From Planctomycetaceae bacterium (GTDB lineage Bacteria > Planctomycetota > Planctomycetia > Pirellulales > PNKZ01): a stretch of 58,121 bases of DNA. Positions 1 to 9,355 of this stretch are shown here, piece by piece. Position 1 is the stretch's first letter, and the number at the start of each line of letters is the position of its first letter. The notes under the pieces were generated by a model. The model was given only the letters and a program-made list of their open reading frames with translations, did not search any database and was not told the origin of the DNA. The stretch lies in contig JAEUIN010000238.1 of NCBI GenBank assembly GCA_016793115.1, positions 1-58,121 on the forward strand, given 5' to 3'. The position numbers were made by a program, and so were the translations under genes.

Positions 1-422
1 CTCGGCTTGGCAGGCCCAACTCGGCGAACGATCGTGCACGCTCGCCCAGAGCAACACGCCGACGATCTCATAATCGAAAAAACTTATCGAGCGACCACCA
101 CGGCCGAGGATCGCAACGCCGCGCCAGCGCGTACAATAACATCCAGAGTTCGCGTTCCATGTCCGGTCTCCTCGTTTGTTGACCCAAACGAATCCCTAGA
201 GACCAGCATGAACGCGAACTCGCTTCTTCTCCACAAACGCGCCCCTCAATCCCCTCAAATACCATCGCGGCTGCTAGCTAGTGAATAACGTTGCAGTGGG
301 AGAAGGGTTGCGCGACCGTGGTTGATTTGTCGCCGCGCGTTGCTTCGCGCCGGGCGTCGATTTACGATCGCGGGCAGCCTCGCCCGGTTCCGCTCGTCGT
401 CGCTCACTCACGGAGGTCGCCC
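1..422. other. Leading gene-free stretch
   Basis: I see no gene I can support here. A 93-codon open frame at 7-288 begins with TTG, has no recognisable motif and no ribosome binding site, and open frames on both strands are expected by chance in DNA this GC-rich. Two CTAG tetranucleotides lie side by side near position 275. The end of the stretch carries the ribosome binding site (GGAGG at 412-416) of the gene starting at 423. Confidence 0.5.
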
Positions 423-1982
423 ATGTTTGTCGCTCACTTCGAAATGACTGCGCGGCGCCTAACACTCGGCGCGCTCGCTCTCATCGCCGTTGGAACCGGT
501 GCGTTGGGGACAGTCTTCGCCACCGCTGCGGAGCCGCCGCCGACCGTGCTTAAGACCGAGCACTTTGATCGCGACCCCGGTTGGGAAGAGCATCACAATC
601 GGATCGTGCCGGCGAAGTTGCCCGTCGTCACGCAAGATTTCGGCTACGGCCCGACGCGGCATGCGTCGCTGGAGCCGGGCGAGATCGGCGGGCGGATCAC
701 GCGGACGACCAAGCCGGCGTGGTACGCGGCCGAACTCGCGCCCGCGACGCTCGACGATCCGCTGTCCGCCTCCGGCAGTTTCGCGATGACCGCGGCCCAG
801 CCGGGCGCAGGCGTCTTCTTCGGTTGGTTCAACGCCCGGCAGCCCGGCGGCAGCGGCCGGCCGATCGGTTCGCTCGGGCTGCACTTCGACTTCGAAGCCA
901 AAGGAGGCCGGCTCGCCGTGCGCTTGATCACGGGGACGAATCAAAGCTGCGGCACGTTCATCACGCCGTATCTCCCCGGGAAGTATCGCACGACCCCTTT
1001 GAAGCTCGACGGCACGCGCTACGACTGGACGCTGAACTATGATCCGACCGCGGCCGCCGGGGCCGGCGAGTTTACGTTTGCGCTCGCGAGCGAGAATCAT
1101 CCGCCGATCGTCGTCGATGCGACATTGCCGGCGGCGTCGCAAGCGGAAGAGCGGGCCCGCTTCCCGACGACGAAGACGTTTCGCGTGCCGCTGCCGGCCG
1201 GCTACAAGCAACAGCTCACGAAGTTCGATCGCTTCGGCGTGATGAACATGATGAAGGCCGGCGGTACGGCATCGATCTTCTTCGGCAACCTGCAGCTCGG
1301 CGGCAAACCGATCGACCTGCGCGCCGACCCCGGCTGGACGGCCGTGGGGAATCACGCCAAGTACGAAGATCGCGAAGTGACCGGCGCGCACAACTTCGGC
1401 TATAGCCCCGACACGAACCACGCGGGCGGGCGGCCGGGGGAAATCGGCGGCGACTTATGGCGGAGCGGCGACTACGGCTACTACGCCGATCGCGTCGGGC
1501 CGCTCTCGTTGGACCGGAAGCTTGAGGCCCGCGGCCGGGTAACGATGCTCGCCGGCGGACCCGACGCCGACATGATGCTGGGCTGGTTCAGCGGTCGCGA
1601 CAATCCGGCGACGAAGGAGGCCTCGCCGCTCGAGGCGGGGAACTTTATCGGCGTGGCCGTCGGCGGACCGACGCGCGTCGGCCACTACTTCGCTCCCTCG
1701 CTGACGACCGCGAAGGGCTCGCGCGGCAAAGTCGACAGTACCCCCTTGTTGCGACCGGGCGTGAACTACGAGTGGTCGTTCGTTTACGATCCGGCCGCGG
1801 CCGGCGGGCTCGGCGCGATCACCGTGCGGCTCGGCGACGAGACGGTGACGCTCGCGCTCAAGCCCGGTCAGAAGGCCGAGGGAGCCCGGCTCGACCGGTT
1901 CGGCCTGTTCACCTCGCAGGCGGGCGGCCAGATGGTGCGGATCTACCTGGACGACGTAAGTTATTCCACAGCCGCAAGATAG
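423..1982 (+). CDS. Secreted protein with a tandemly duplicated domain, function unknown
   Basis: About 519 residues. The frame is open from 291, but ATG 423 is chosen because GGAGG sits 6 bases upstream and the protein then starts with an Ala/Leu-rich export signal (about residues 8-35). The mature part is two related halves of roughly 235 residues. Each begins near a DPGW motif, continues with NFGYSP/DFGYGP, then PGEIGG, a GWF(S/N) segment with repeated Gly, a (Y)xW(S/T)xxYDP motif and a conserved LDRFG/FDRFG segment near the end. The halves may be beta-sandwich (LamG-like) domains, but that is inference. No catalytic residues were recognised. The next gene starts 276 bases later on the same strand. 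I do not recognise the family. Confidence 0.8.
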   Translation: MFVAHFEMTARRLTLGALALIAVGTGALGTVFATAAEPPPTVLKTEHFDRDPGWEEHHNRIVPAKLPVVTQDFGYGPTRHASLEPGEIGGRITRTTKPAWYAAELAPATLDDPLSASGSFAMTAAQPGAGVFFGWFNARQPGGSGRPIGSLGLHFDFEAKGGRLAVRLITGTNQSCGTFITPYLPGKYRTTPLKLDGTRYDWTLNYDPTAAAGAGEFTFALASENHPPIVVDATLPAASQAEERARFPTTKTFRVPLPAGYKQQLTKFDRFGVMNMMKAGGTASIFFGNLQLGGKPIDLRADPGWTAVGNHAKYEDREVTGAHNFGYSPDTNHAGGRPGEIGGDLWRSGDYGYYADRVGPLSLDRKLEARGRVTMLAGGPDADMMLGWFSGRDNPATKEASPLEAGNFIGVAVGGPTRVGHYFAPSLTTAKGSRGKVDSTPLLRPGVNYEWSFVYDPAAAGGLGAITVRLGDETVTLALKPGQKAEGARLDRFGLFTSQAGGQMVRIYLDDVSYSTAAR

Positions 1983-2258
1983 GGCGGCGGCGCTGCGGCC
2001 GGGCCGTTCGGAGCGGCCGGCCGATCGGAGGACAGTGCGAGAAGCGCGCGGGGCTCGGGCGGCGGGCGGCGGCAGCGAAAAGCCTGGAAATGCGGCGTTT
2101 CAAAAAGCTTTTCAGTACAGAGTTTTTGCGAGGCGCGTTGCCTGTAGAGGCTCCGACCGAGCGGGCCGGGCCGGCGGCGTGCGACCGGCACGGCTCGAGG
2201 TTATGATGCCGGTCCCGCCTCCCCTCCCGCCCCGCTCCCCCACCCTCAGGTTCCACCG

Positions 2259-3662
2259 ATGCCGCTCGCTCGTTTCGCCGTTTCGCTCCGCGCCGCGTTG
2301 GCGATCGTCCTCATCGCTACGGCCGCGACGTGGTCGCTCCCCGTCGCCGCCGCCGCCGACAAGGATGCGCATGTCGTCATCATTTCCATCGACGGTTTCG
2401 CCGGTTACTTGCTCGACGACCCGAAGGTGCCCGCGCCGACGCTGCGCCGGCTCGCGAAACAAGGAGCGATCGCCGTCGGCGGGATGAAGGTGTCGAACCC
2501 GTCGGTCACATGGCCGAACCATACGTCGCTCGTCACCGGCGTGCGTCCGGAGAAGCACGGCGTGCTGGCCAACGGCGTCCTCGTCCGCGGCGCGGTCGAC
2601 GCGCCGGTCGTCATCGACCCGAAGCGCGACAAGGCCGACTTGGTCCGAGTGACCACGATCTTCGACGCCGCCTACGCCGCCGGGCTCACGACCGCCGACA
2701 TCAACTGGCCCTGCACGCGCAACGCGGGGACGCTGCACGACACGTTTCCCGACACGCCGGAGTCGATCACCTACTCCACTCCGCGGCTCATCAATAAGCT
2801 CGTCGCCGACGGCCTGCTGACTGAAGCGACCGAAAAGGCCTTCGCCGCGGTCGGCATCGTCGGCCGCGACCATGTTTGGACCGAAGCCGCTTGCGAGGTG
2901 ATTCGCGCGCGTAAGCCGAACCTACTGTTGCTGCATCTGCTGAACTGCGACTCGACGCATCATACGTTCGGTCCGCAAACGCCCGCCGGCTACACGGCGA
3001 ACGCCTATGCCGACGCTTGCGTGGCCCGAGTGCTCGCAGCCCTCGACGAGGCGGGAATTCGCGACCGCACGACGGTCTTCATCGTCGCCGATCACGGCTT
3101 CGCGACGACGCCGAAGTCGCTGAAACCGAACGTCGTATTGCGGCAGGCCGGGCTGCTCTCGGCCGTCGGCGGCAAGACGACCGAAGCTCGCGTGAACGTC
3201 GTGCCCGAAGGGGGCGTGGCGCTGGTCTATTGCAACGATCCCGGTACGGCCGAGACGGATCGCGCACGCGTCCGGGAGTTGTTCACCGGCAAAGAGGGTA
3301 TCGCCGCGGTCGTGGGCCCCGCTCAGTTCGGCGAGTATGGCCTGCCGCACCCGCGCGAGTATGCCCAAGCGCCCGACTTGGTGCTGGCCGCAATAGACGG
3401 CTACAACTTCTCCGCCTCGCCGGAGGGCGAAGAGTTCGTGACTTCAAACGTCGAAGCGAAGACTTCCATCGGCACGCATGGGTTTCCCTCGACGATGGAA
3501 AAGATGAATGCGCTCTGCATCGTCGCCGGTCGCGGCATCCGCTCGGGCGTGAAACTTGAAGGGGTCGAGAACATTGACGTCGCTCCCACGGCGGCTCGGC
3601 TGCTCGGCCTCGAAGCCTTTCCCGCCGACGGCCGGTCGTTGGAAGCCGCACTGGCTCCCTAA
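2259..3662 (+). CDS. Type I phosphodiesterase / nucleotide pyrophosphatase family protein
   Basis: 467 residues with a signal peptide (about 1-32, ending AAA). This is the alkaline-phosphatase superfamily, nucleotide pyrophosphatase/phosphodiesterase (NPP) branch. Visible two-zinc site elements are the SIDGF motif (Asp45), the nucleophile Thr84 in VTWPNHTS, the DSTHHTFGP segment (Asp and His), VADHGF (Asp-His) and a final GTHGF His. It probably cleaves phosphodiester or pyrophosphate bonds in the periplasm; the substrate cannot be read from sequence. Length fits bacterial NPPs. The neutral-ceramidase-like gene follows 31 bases downstream on the same strand, so the two are likely co-transcribed. 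Confidence 0.9.
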   Translation: MPLARFAVSLRAALAIVLIATAATWSLPVAAAADKDAHVVIISIDGFAGYLLDDPKVPAPTLRRLAKQGAIAVGGMKVSNPSVTWPNHTSLVTGVRPEKHGVLANGVLVRGAVDAPVVIDPKRDKADLVRVTTIFDAAYAAGLTTADINWPCTRNAGTLHDTFPDTPESITYSTPRLINKLVADGLLTEATEKAFAAVGIVGRDHVWTEAACEVIRARKPNLLLLHLLNCDSTHHTFGPQTPAGYTANAYADACVARVLAALDEAGIRDRTTVFIVADHGFATTPKSLKPNVVLRQAGLLSAVGGKTTEARVNVVPEGGVALVYCNDPGTAETDRARVRELFTGKEGIAAVVGPAQFGEYGLPHPREYAQAPDLVLAAIDGYNFSASPEGEEFVTSNVEAKTSIGTHGFPSTMEKMNALCIVAGRGIRSGVKLEGVENIDVAPTAARLLGLEAFPADGRSLEAALAP

Positions 3663-3693
3663 TCAATACGGATCCTTCCCGGACTCAATCCTC

Positions 3694-5229
3694 ATGTCGC
3701 TCCATCGCAAAGTTGCGCGCGTCGTCTTATCGTTCGGTGTGGCCTACGCCGCGATCGCGAGTTCATTCGCACACGGAATCGCCCGCGCGGAACTGCTCGC
3801 CGGCGTCGCCAAGGTCGACGTCACCGACCGCGCAGCCGGCCCGGTCGGCGATCCGCTCTTCGTCAAAGTGTTGGCGCTGAAGAGCGGCGACGCGGCGGCC
3901 GTCGTCATCACGGTCGACGCCGTCGCGATCGGCGAGATCGGTCGAATTAAGGCGAGCTATCTAGTCGACGTGCGCGCGGAGCTGGCGAAGTCGCCCGGGA
4001 TCAAGCCGGAGCAAGTCTTCGTCAACGCCAGCCATTGCCACGGGGTCGTCAAGGTCGACGATATCGTCGCGAAGACCGCGGCCGCGGTCCGCGAGGCCTG
4101 GGCGTCGCTGGAACCGGTGCGGATCGGCGTCGGCGTCGGTCGCGAAGATCGCATCTCGGAAAATCGCCGGTTGAAGCTCAAAGACGGCGGCGAGTCCGAC
4201 GTGCGGCGGGCGTACGCCGTCGCGGCCGACGCCGATCTCGCGGCCGTCGGACCCGTCGATCCGGAGATCGGCTTGGTGCGGATCGATCGCCGCGACGGTC
4301 GGCCGCTCGCGGTCGTGTACAATTTCGCCTGCCATCCGATCATGGGCGTTCCCGGCGGCGGCAACACGGCCGACTTCCCCGGCTACGCCTCGGAGCTGAT
4401 CGAAACGGCTCTCGGCGACGGCGCGCTGGCCTTCTTCGTGCAAGGTTGCGCCGGCGACGTGAACCCGGTCCGCTACAAGGACGTCCACGAACCGCACGAC
4501 GCGGCGCCGCTCGGCCACTTGCTCGGCCTCAGCGTGCTGAAGGCCCGCAAGCAAATCACCGTGAGCGACGTGGCCGACTTGCGCACGATCAGCGAGCGGC
4601 TCGCGCTTCCTTGGGCGACCGACTACGAAAGCCGCATCGCCGCGCTCGAGAGCAAACAAGCCGTGCTGCTGGAGTCGCTCAAAGGAACAAGCCTCAACTT
4701 CGAAACCTTCCTGCCGCTCTACGTGCGCTACAAACTCGACGGCGAAACGCCGCTCAGCTTCGCCCATCGCTACAAGCGCGACGAAGCCGCGGGCCGCGAC
4801 GATCTGAAGAAGCTCGACGCCGAAAACCGCGCCGCGATCGATGCCTATCTCCGCAACATCGGCGTCATGGAAGAGTTGACCCGGCTGCGCACGAACCTTG
4901 CCCTGCTTAAAAAGCATCAAGCGCAGAAGATTGCGGCGGGAAGCGATACACTCGACGTCGAAATCGGCGGCTTGCGCCTCGGTGACTTTCGCCTAGTCAC
5001 GTTTCCCGGCGAATTGACGACGCAAGTGGGGCTCAACATCAAGAACCGCGCCGCGCACGATACGACGTTCGTCGCCGGCTACACGAACGGCTACATCTAC
5101 TATACGCCCACGGTCGAACAGCGCCGCAACTCAGGCTATGCCCAAGAAGATTGCGACAGCCTCGTCGCGCCCGAGTGGCAAGCGATTTTCGAAGAGCGGG
5201 CCGCGAAGGTGCTTAAGATGCTTGAATGA
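3694..5229 (+). CDS. Neutral/alkaline non-lysosomal ceramidase-like secreted protein
   Basis: About 511 residues. The frame is open from 3556, inside the preceding gene, but ATG 3694 gives a clear signal peptide ending near AHGIARA. The body matches the neutral ceramidase N-terminal domain family common in Planctomycetota: LLAGVAKVDVTDR at the mature N-terminus, VNASHCHG (metal-binding His), YNFACHPIMG, a GxxxADFPGYA segment, and FVQGCAGDVNPV. These are the His/Ser-rich loops of the family's zinc site. Planctomycete members are often annotated as hypothetical; true ceramidase activity is not established. It lies 31 bases downstream of the phosphodiesterase gene, suggesting an operon. Confidence 0.85.
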   Translation: MSLHRKVARVVLSFGVAYAAIASSFAHGIARAELLAGVAKVDVTDRAAGPVGDPLFVKVLALKSGDAAAVVITVDAVAIGEIGRIKASYLVDVRAELAKSPGIKPEQVFVNASHCHGVVKVDDIVAKTAAAVREAWASLEPVRIGVGVGREDRISENRRLKLKDGGESDVRRAYAVAADADLAAVGPVDPEIGLVRIDRRDGRPLAVVYNFACHPIMGVPGGGNTADFPGYASELIETALGDGALAFFVQGCAGDVNPVRYKDVHEPHDAAPLGHLLGLSVLKARKQITVSDVADLRTISERLALPWATDYESRIAALESKQAVLLESLKGTSLNFETFLPLYVRYKLDGETPLSFAHRYKRDEAAGRDDLKKLDAENRAAIDAYLRNIGVMEELTRLRTNLALLKKHQAQKIAAGSDTLDVEIGGLRLGDFRLVTFPGELTTQVGLNIKNRAAHDTTFVAGYTNGYIYYTPTVEQRRNSGYAQEDCDSLVAPEWQAIFEERAAKVLKMLE

Positions 5230-5277
5230 CGTCGATCTGCGGCATGGGTCTCGCTCCACCCTCGACCCCGCCGGCAC

Positions 5278-6189
5278 TTACGGACGCTCCTTCCATTCCC
5301 GAATCCAAATATTGCGGAACCGCAGCGGATTCGTGTGGTCTTGCAGAGCGAGCTTGAACTTCTTCGCGGTGCTTTCCAATTCCTCGGCGTGCTGCACAAT
5401 CAGCCCGTTGTGCAACACGGTGATACGAGCCGGACGCAGCGGCCGCTCTCCTACCTGCTTATATAACTTGTCGAGCGGACGATTGGAGTTTTGCGGCAAC
5501 TGGAACTCCTCCGCCGGCTCAAAGATGACGTCGAGCGTTTGCCACTCGCCGGGCTTGCGGCTGGCGTTCACCAGCGGCGGGTAGTTCGAATAAATCGCCG
5601 CGGCTTGGCCGTCGGGGTAGGTGTCGTTATCGTACGAGTCGAGGAGTTGCACCTCGCAGATCCCGTGCAGCAGCACGCCGCTGTTACCGCGGCCCTGCCC
5701 CGTTCCTTTTGCATCGACCGGGCTCATCCACTCTAAGTGCAACTGGCAAGCGCCGAACTCCCGGCGCGTGACGATCGTGCTGCGACTCCCGCCGACGCGC
5801 GGCGGAATCTCCGCATACCCGTTCTCGACCTTCCAATTTGCGGGCCTCGTAAGCGGCTGCTTCGTCTTCGGATCGCGCCCCTCGAGTAGCCAAGCGTCAA
5901 GCTGCTTGCCGTCGAACAGCACGATGGCGTCGGACGGAGGCGTGCCCGCCTTATCAGCCGTGCTCGCCGTCGGCGGCGTGACGATCGGCGGCCGCGGGCG
6001 ATTCATATCGTGAGCCCGGTACTTACCGCCGGGAGTCCACGGCTGTTCCTTTTTGGGCTTCGCCGACGCCTGCGGCTTCGCGACCGGCTTGGCTGCGGCG
6101 GTAGGCTTGGTCGGTTCCGCCGGCACATCGTCCGCATCGACCGAAGCGACGCAAATTAGAACGACGCAGGCGATGAGAATTCGGGACAT
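5278..6189 (-). CDS. DUF1080 (3-keto-disaccharide hydrolase type) secreted protein
   Basis: About 303 residues. ATG 6189 is chosen over upstream in-frame starts because it begins directly with a signal peptide (MSRILIACVVLICVASVDA). A Pro/Lys-rich linker (about 20-75) precedes one concanavalin-like DUF1080 domain: DAIVLFDGKQLDAWL, then an NWKVENGYAEI strand, a GNSGVLLHGICEVQLLDSYDN segment typical of the family, and RFRNIWIREW near the end. Family members bind or hydrolyse glycans in the periplasm or at the surface. The gene converges on the ceramidase-like gene (48 bases between stops) and is divergent from the large hydrolase gene at 6432. Confidence 0.92.
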   Translation of the reverse strand: MSRILIACVVLICVASVDADDVPAEPTKPTAAAKPVAKPQASAKPKKEQPWTPGGKYRAHDMNRPRPPIVTPPTASTADKAGTPPSDAIVLFDGKQLDAWLLEGRDPKTKQPLTRPANWKVENGYAEIPPRVGGSRSTIVTRREFGACQLHLEWMSPVDAKGTGQGRGNSGVLLHGICEVQLLDSYDNDTYPDGQAAAIYSNYPPLVNASRKPGEWQTLDVIFEPAEEFQLPQNSNRPLDKLYKQVGERPLRPARITVLHNGLIVQHAEELESTAKKFKLALQDHTNPLRFRNIWIREWKERP

Positions 6190-6431
6190 CGCGACAACTC
6201 GTTGACAAGGCTGCGAATGGTGAGACGGCGCTCTCACGATAACTAGTCGCACCGTCGTGAGCGAGACGGCACGCCGCACGACTATATATTGAGCGCACGA
6301 TTGTGGCTTCATGCAGGCGGTGAGGCTACGATATCGGTCGACCCCGCCTCTGCGATCTGCATCGCCCATCGACTCCCGTCGCTCACGCTCCCCGGCTCGC
6401 TCTTCGTCGCTCTGCCCTTGGAGATCCGTTC

Positions 6432-8612
6432 ATGCGCCATGCCCTCCTCTACGCCTTTGTCGGTCTCTTGTACTTTGTCCGCGGCGGCATCGCGGCAGAA
6501 CCGGCGGGCGCCGCTCCCAAAATCGCCGACGACGTTCGCTTTCAACCGCTGAAAGATCTCAACGGCTACTTCCCCTTCACGCCGCCGGCGTCGCTCGACG
6601 ACTGGAAACAACGTTCGGCCGTGGTTCGCCGGCAAACGCTCGTCTCGCAAGGCCTCTGGCCGTTGCCGACGAAGACACCGCTCAACGCCGTCGTCCACGG
6701 CAAGGTCGAGCGCGACGACTTCACGGTCGAGCGCGTGTACTTCGAGAGCTTTCCGGGCTTCTACGTCACGGGAAGCCTGTTCCGACCGAAAGGTTTTGCA
6801 GGCCCTCGCCCGACGATCCTCTGTCCGCATGGACATTGGAAAGACGGCCGCTTTTACGACGCCGGCGAAGCGGCGATGAAGCAACAAGTTGAAAGCGGCG
6901 CGGAAAAACATCCGCTCTCCGGTCGCTTTCCGCTCCAAGCGCGCTGCATACAACTCGCGCGGCTCGGCTGCATCGTGTTTCACTACGACATGCTCGGCTA
7001 CGCCGACTCGATTCAAATTCCGTTCGACGTGTCGCACAGGTACGGCGACAAACGTCCGCAAATGGAATCGCGCGAGGCCTGGGGATTGTTCAGCCCGCAG
7101 GCCGAGAGTCGCATGCAACACGTGCTCGGATTGCAAACCTGGAACTCGATTCGCGCGCTCGATTTCGTTGAGTCCTTGCCCGACGTCGACCGCAAGCGCA
7201 TCGGCGTGACCGGAGCGAGCGGCGGCGGTACGCAAACCTTTCTGGTCGGCGCGTGTGACGATCGTCCGGCGGCGATCGTGCCGGCCGTGATGGTGTCGAC
7301 CGCAATGCAAGGAGGCTGCACCTGCGAAAACTCCTGCGTGCTGCGCGTCGAGACGGGGAACATCGAATTGGCCGGTCTGTTCGCACCGAAGCCGCTCGGC
7401 ATGATCGCGGCCAATGACTGGACCAAGGAAATCATGACCAAGGGTTACCCGGAATTGCGACAACTCTACAAGCTGCACGGCGTCGAGAAAAACGTCGCGG
7501 CGTTTCGCTTTATTCAGTTTCCTCACAACTACAACTACGTGAGCCGGGCCGCGATGTACGACTTCTTCAACGAACATCTTCAACTCGGTACAAAGTCGCC
7601 GATCGTCGAAGCCGACTTTAAGCCGCTCGCACGCGAGGAACTTACCGTCTGGACCGGGGGCGAACACAAGCAGCCTGAATTGGTCGGCGAACGGTTCGAG
7701 CGGGAACTCACGAAATACATGACGGGAGACAGCGAGCGACAGATCGCCGCCCTCGCGCCGACCGACGAGGCGTCGCTCGACAAATATCGCGAGGTCGTCG
7801 GCGGCGGCATCGACGCGATCTTGGGGCGACGCGTCGACGACGTCGGCTCGGTCGAGCAGCACAATCTGGAGAAGGACGACCGAGGCGATTGGTGGTTCTT
7901 CCGCTGCTTGCTCGTCAATAAGAAGCACGGCGAGATCGTCCCTACGACTTACTTCTATCCCAAGAAGTGGAACAATCAGGTCGTCGTTTGGTTGAGCGCC
8001 GAGCCCGACTCGCTCGTCGACTCCGCGGGCGAGCCCGGAGCGATCTTGTCGGAGGCCTTAGCGAAGGGCTACGCCGTGGCTTGCCCCGAGCTGCTGGGGC
8101 ACGGTTCACACACGGTCGACGGTTTCCCCGGGAAGGAAAACCGCCGCGTCGCCAATCCGCGGCTCTTCGCCGGCTTTACCTATGGGTACAACCATCCGCT
8201 GTTCGCCCAGCGCGTGCACGACGTGCTGACCGTCGTCGCACACGCCCGTCGCCATGAAGGCACGCAGGAAGTGCATCTCGCCGGGCGCGGCGCGGTGACC
8301 GCGCCGATCGCCGCGGCGGCCGCAGCGCAATGCGGGCCGGCGGTCGATCGCTTGCTCGTCGAAACATCAGGGTTCCGATTTGCGAGTCTCACCGACTATC
8401 TCCACCAGTCGTTCCTGCCGGGCATCGTAAAATACGGCGACCTGCCGGCGCTCATTGCGTTGCACGCGCCGGGCGAAACGTGGCTCAACGGCGAATATCC
8501 GACGCCGGACGTCGCCGCCGCAGCGTATAAGGCGGCCGGGGCAAAAGAAAAGTTGGCCGCGGCGCGCTCGGAACGTCCGCAGCAAGCGGGCTCGGCGTGG
8601 CTGTTCCGGTGA
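6432..8612 (+). CDS. Secreted alpha/beta hydrolase, acetylxylan-esterase-like
   Basis: 726 residues with a signal peptide ending near GIAAEP. ATG 6432 has GGAG 8 bases upstream. The nucleophile elbow GASGGG places the catalytic Ser at residue 263; the oxyanion region around PTILCPHGHWKDGRF is also visible. The second half contains another alpha/beta-hydrolase-like stretch (KGYAVACPELLGHGS), so the protein appears to have two related lobes, the second without an obvious nucleophile elbow. Such proteins are usually called acetylxylan esterase or dienelactone hydrolase-like in Planctomycetota and probably de-esterify polysaccharides. The substrate is unknown. Confidence 0.85.
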   Translation: MRHALLYAFVGLLYFVRGGIAAEPAGAAPKIADDVRFQPLKDLNGYFPFTPPASLDDWKQRSAVVRRQTLVSQGLWPLPTKTPLNAVVHGKVERDDFTVERVYFESFPGFYVTGSLFRPKGFAGPRPTILCPHGHWKDGRFYDAGEAAMKQQVESGAEKHPLSGRFPLQARCIQLARLGCIVFHYDMLGYADSIQIPFDVSHRYGDKRPQMESREAWGLFSPQAESRMQHVLGLQTWNSIRALDFVESLPDVDRKRIGVTGASGGGTQTFLVGACDDRPAAIVPAVMVSTAMQGGCTCENSCVLRVETGNIELAGLFAPKPLGMIAANDWTKEIMTKGYPELRQLYKLHGVEKNVAAFRFIQFPHNYNYVSRAAMYDFFNEHLQLGTKSPIVEADFKPLAREELTVWTGGEHKQPELVGERFERELTKYMTGDSERQIAALAPTDEASLDKYREVVGGGIDAILGRRVDDVGSVEQHNLEKDDRGDWWFFRCLLVNKKHGEIVPTTYFYPKKWNNQVVVWLSAEPDSLVDSAGEPGAILSEALAKGYAVACPELLGHGSHTVDGFPGKENRRVANPRLFAGFTYGYNHPLFAQRVHDVLTVVAHARRHEGTQEVHLAGRGAVTAPIAAAAAAQCGPAVDRLLVETSGFRFASLTDYLHQSFLPGIVKYGDLPALIALHAPGETWLNGEYPTPDVAAAAYKAAGAKEKLAAARSERPQQAGSAWLFR

Positions 8613-8700
8613 GTTGAGGAGCGATCGCCGTTGTCGAATATCGCGCGACTCGCTATAGCGATGCCGAGTTGGCGCGAGAACTCATCCAGGGCGATTTCCC

Positions 8701-9189
8701 ATGACATCGGCTCGAAGCAAAACTCGGCGGACCGTTTGGCAAACTTTGCCGGCGGCGGCGCTCATCGCAATTTTATCCGGCTCGGCTCAAGCCGCCGACG
8801 ACGACGATCCATACTATCAGGGTTGTTACACCGGCTACATGAGCTTCTTGCAGCAGGCCAATCTCAGCATCGGCGTGATGAGCGACGCCGCCGTGAAGGG
8901 CGTCTACGCGAAAGATACGGCGCTCGGCGTCATTGGTTTGCACGGCAAGATGGCCGCCGCCGTGGAAAAGGAACTGACGACGATCGCCGCGAAAGCCGAC
9001 GACGAAGACGCGGCGCAACTCAAAAGAATGGCGTCGGTCGCCGGCTTGCTGCGGAAGCAGGCGACGACGTTGCTGGCGCTGCTTGGCGGCGATCAAGAAC
9101 AGGCCAAGGCGTTCGGCGAGGCCCGCGCGGAAACGGCGAAAGTGATGGACGCCCTAGAAAAAGAACTCGAAGAGTTCTTGGAAAAATAG
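8701..9189 (+). CDS. Small secreted helical protein, paralogue of the next gene
   Basis: 162 residues with a twin-basic signal peptide cleaved near SAQA. The mature part starts with an acidic DDDD run and is predicted mostly helical, ending in a charged helix (Glu/Lys/Leu). No enzyme motif is seen. Side by side with the product of 9356-10030, it shares the pattern F-L-x-Q-x-x-x-x-I-G-x-M near its start, a second Gly-x-Tyr pattern, and similarly spaced Leu/Ala-rich helices, so the two look like a tandem duplication. AGGG lies 9 bases before ATG. I do not recognise the family. Confidence 0.75.
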   Translation: MTSARSKTRRTVWQTLPAAALIAILSGSAQAADDDDPYYQGCYTGYMSFLQQANLSIGVMSDAAVKGVYAKDTALGVIGLHGKMAAAVEKELTTIAAKADDEDAAQLKRMASVAGLLRKQATTLLALLGGDQEQAKAFGEARAETAKVMDALEKELEEFLEK

Positions 9190-9355
9190 TCGTCGCACCG
9201 TGCGAACCGGCGCAGCCGAAGGCTGCGGTGGAATTGCCGGCACGCCGCAATTGCGCGAGCGGCATTGCCCTGCTCGCCGGCCGACGGTATTGTCCGCCGC
9301 CCACCCTTAGCGTCGCCCTTCGTTTTCCGCCGTCTTCGCGGCAAGGATGCCTTCG

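Noticed and set aside
7..288. 93-codon open frame at the window start
   Set aside because: TTG start, no ribosome binding site, no motif; chance frame.
6309..7928. 539-codon open frame on the minus strand
   Set aside because: It is antisense to the acetylxylan-esterase-like gene with its clear Ser elbow; there is no motif in the minus frame.
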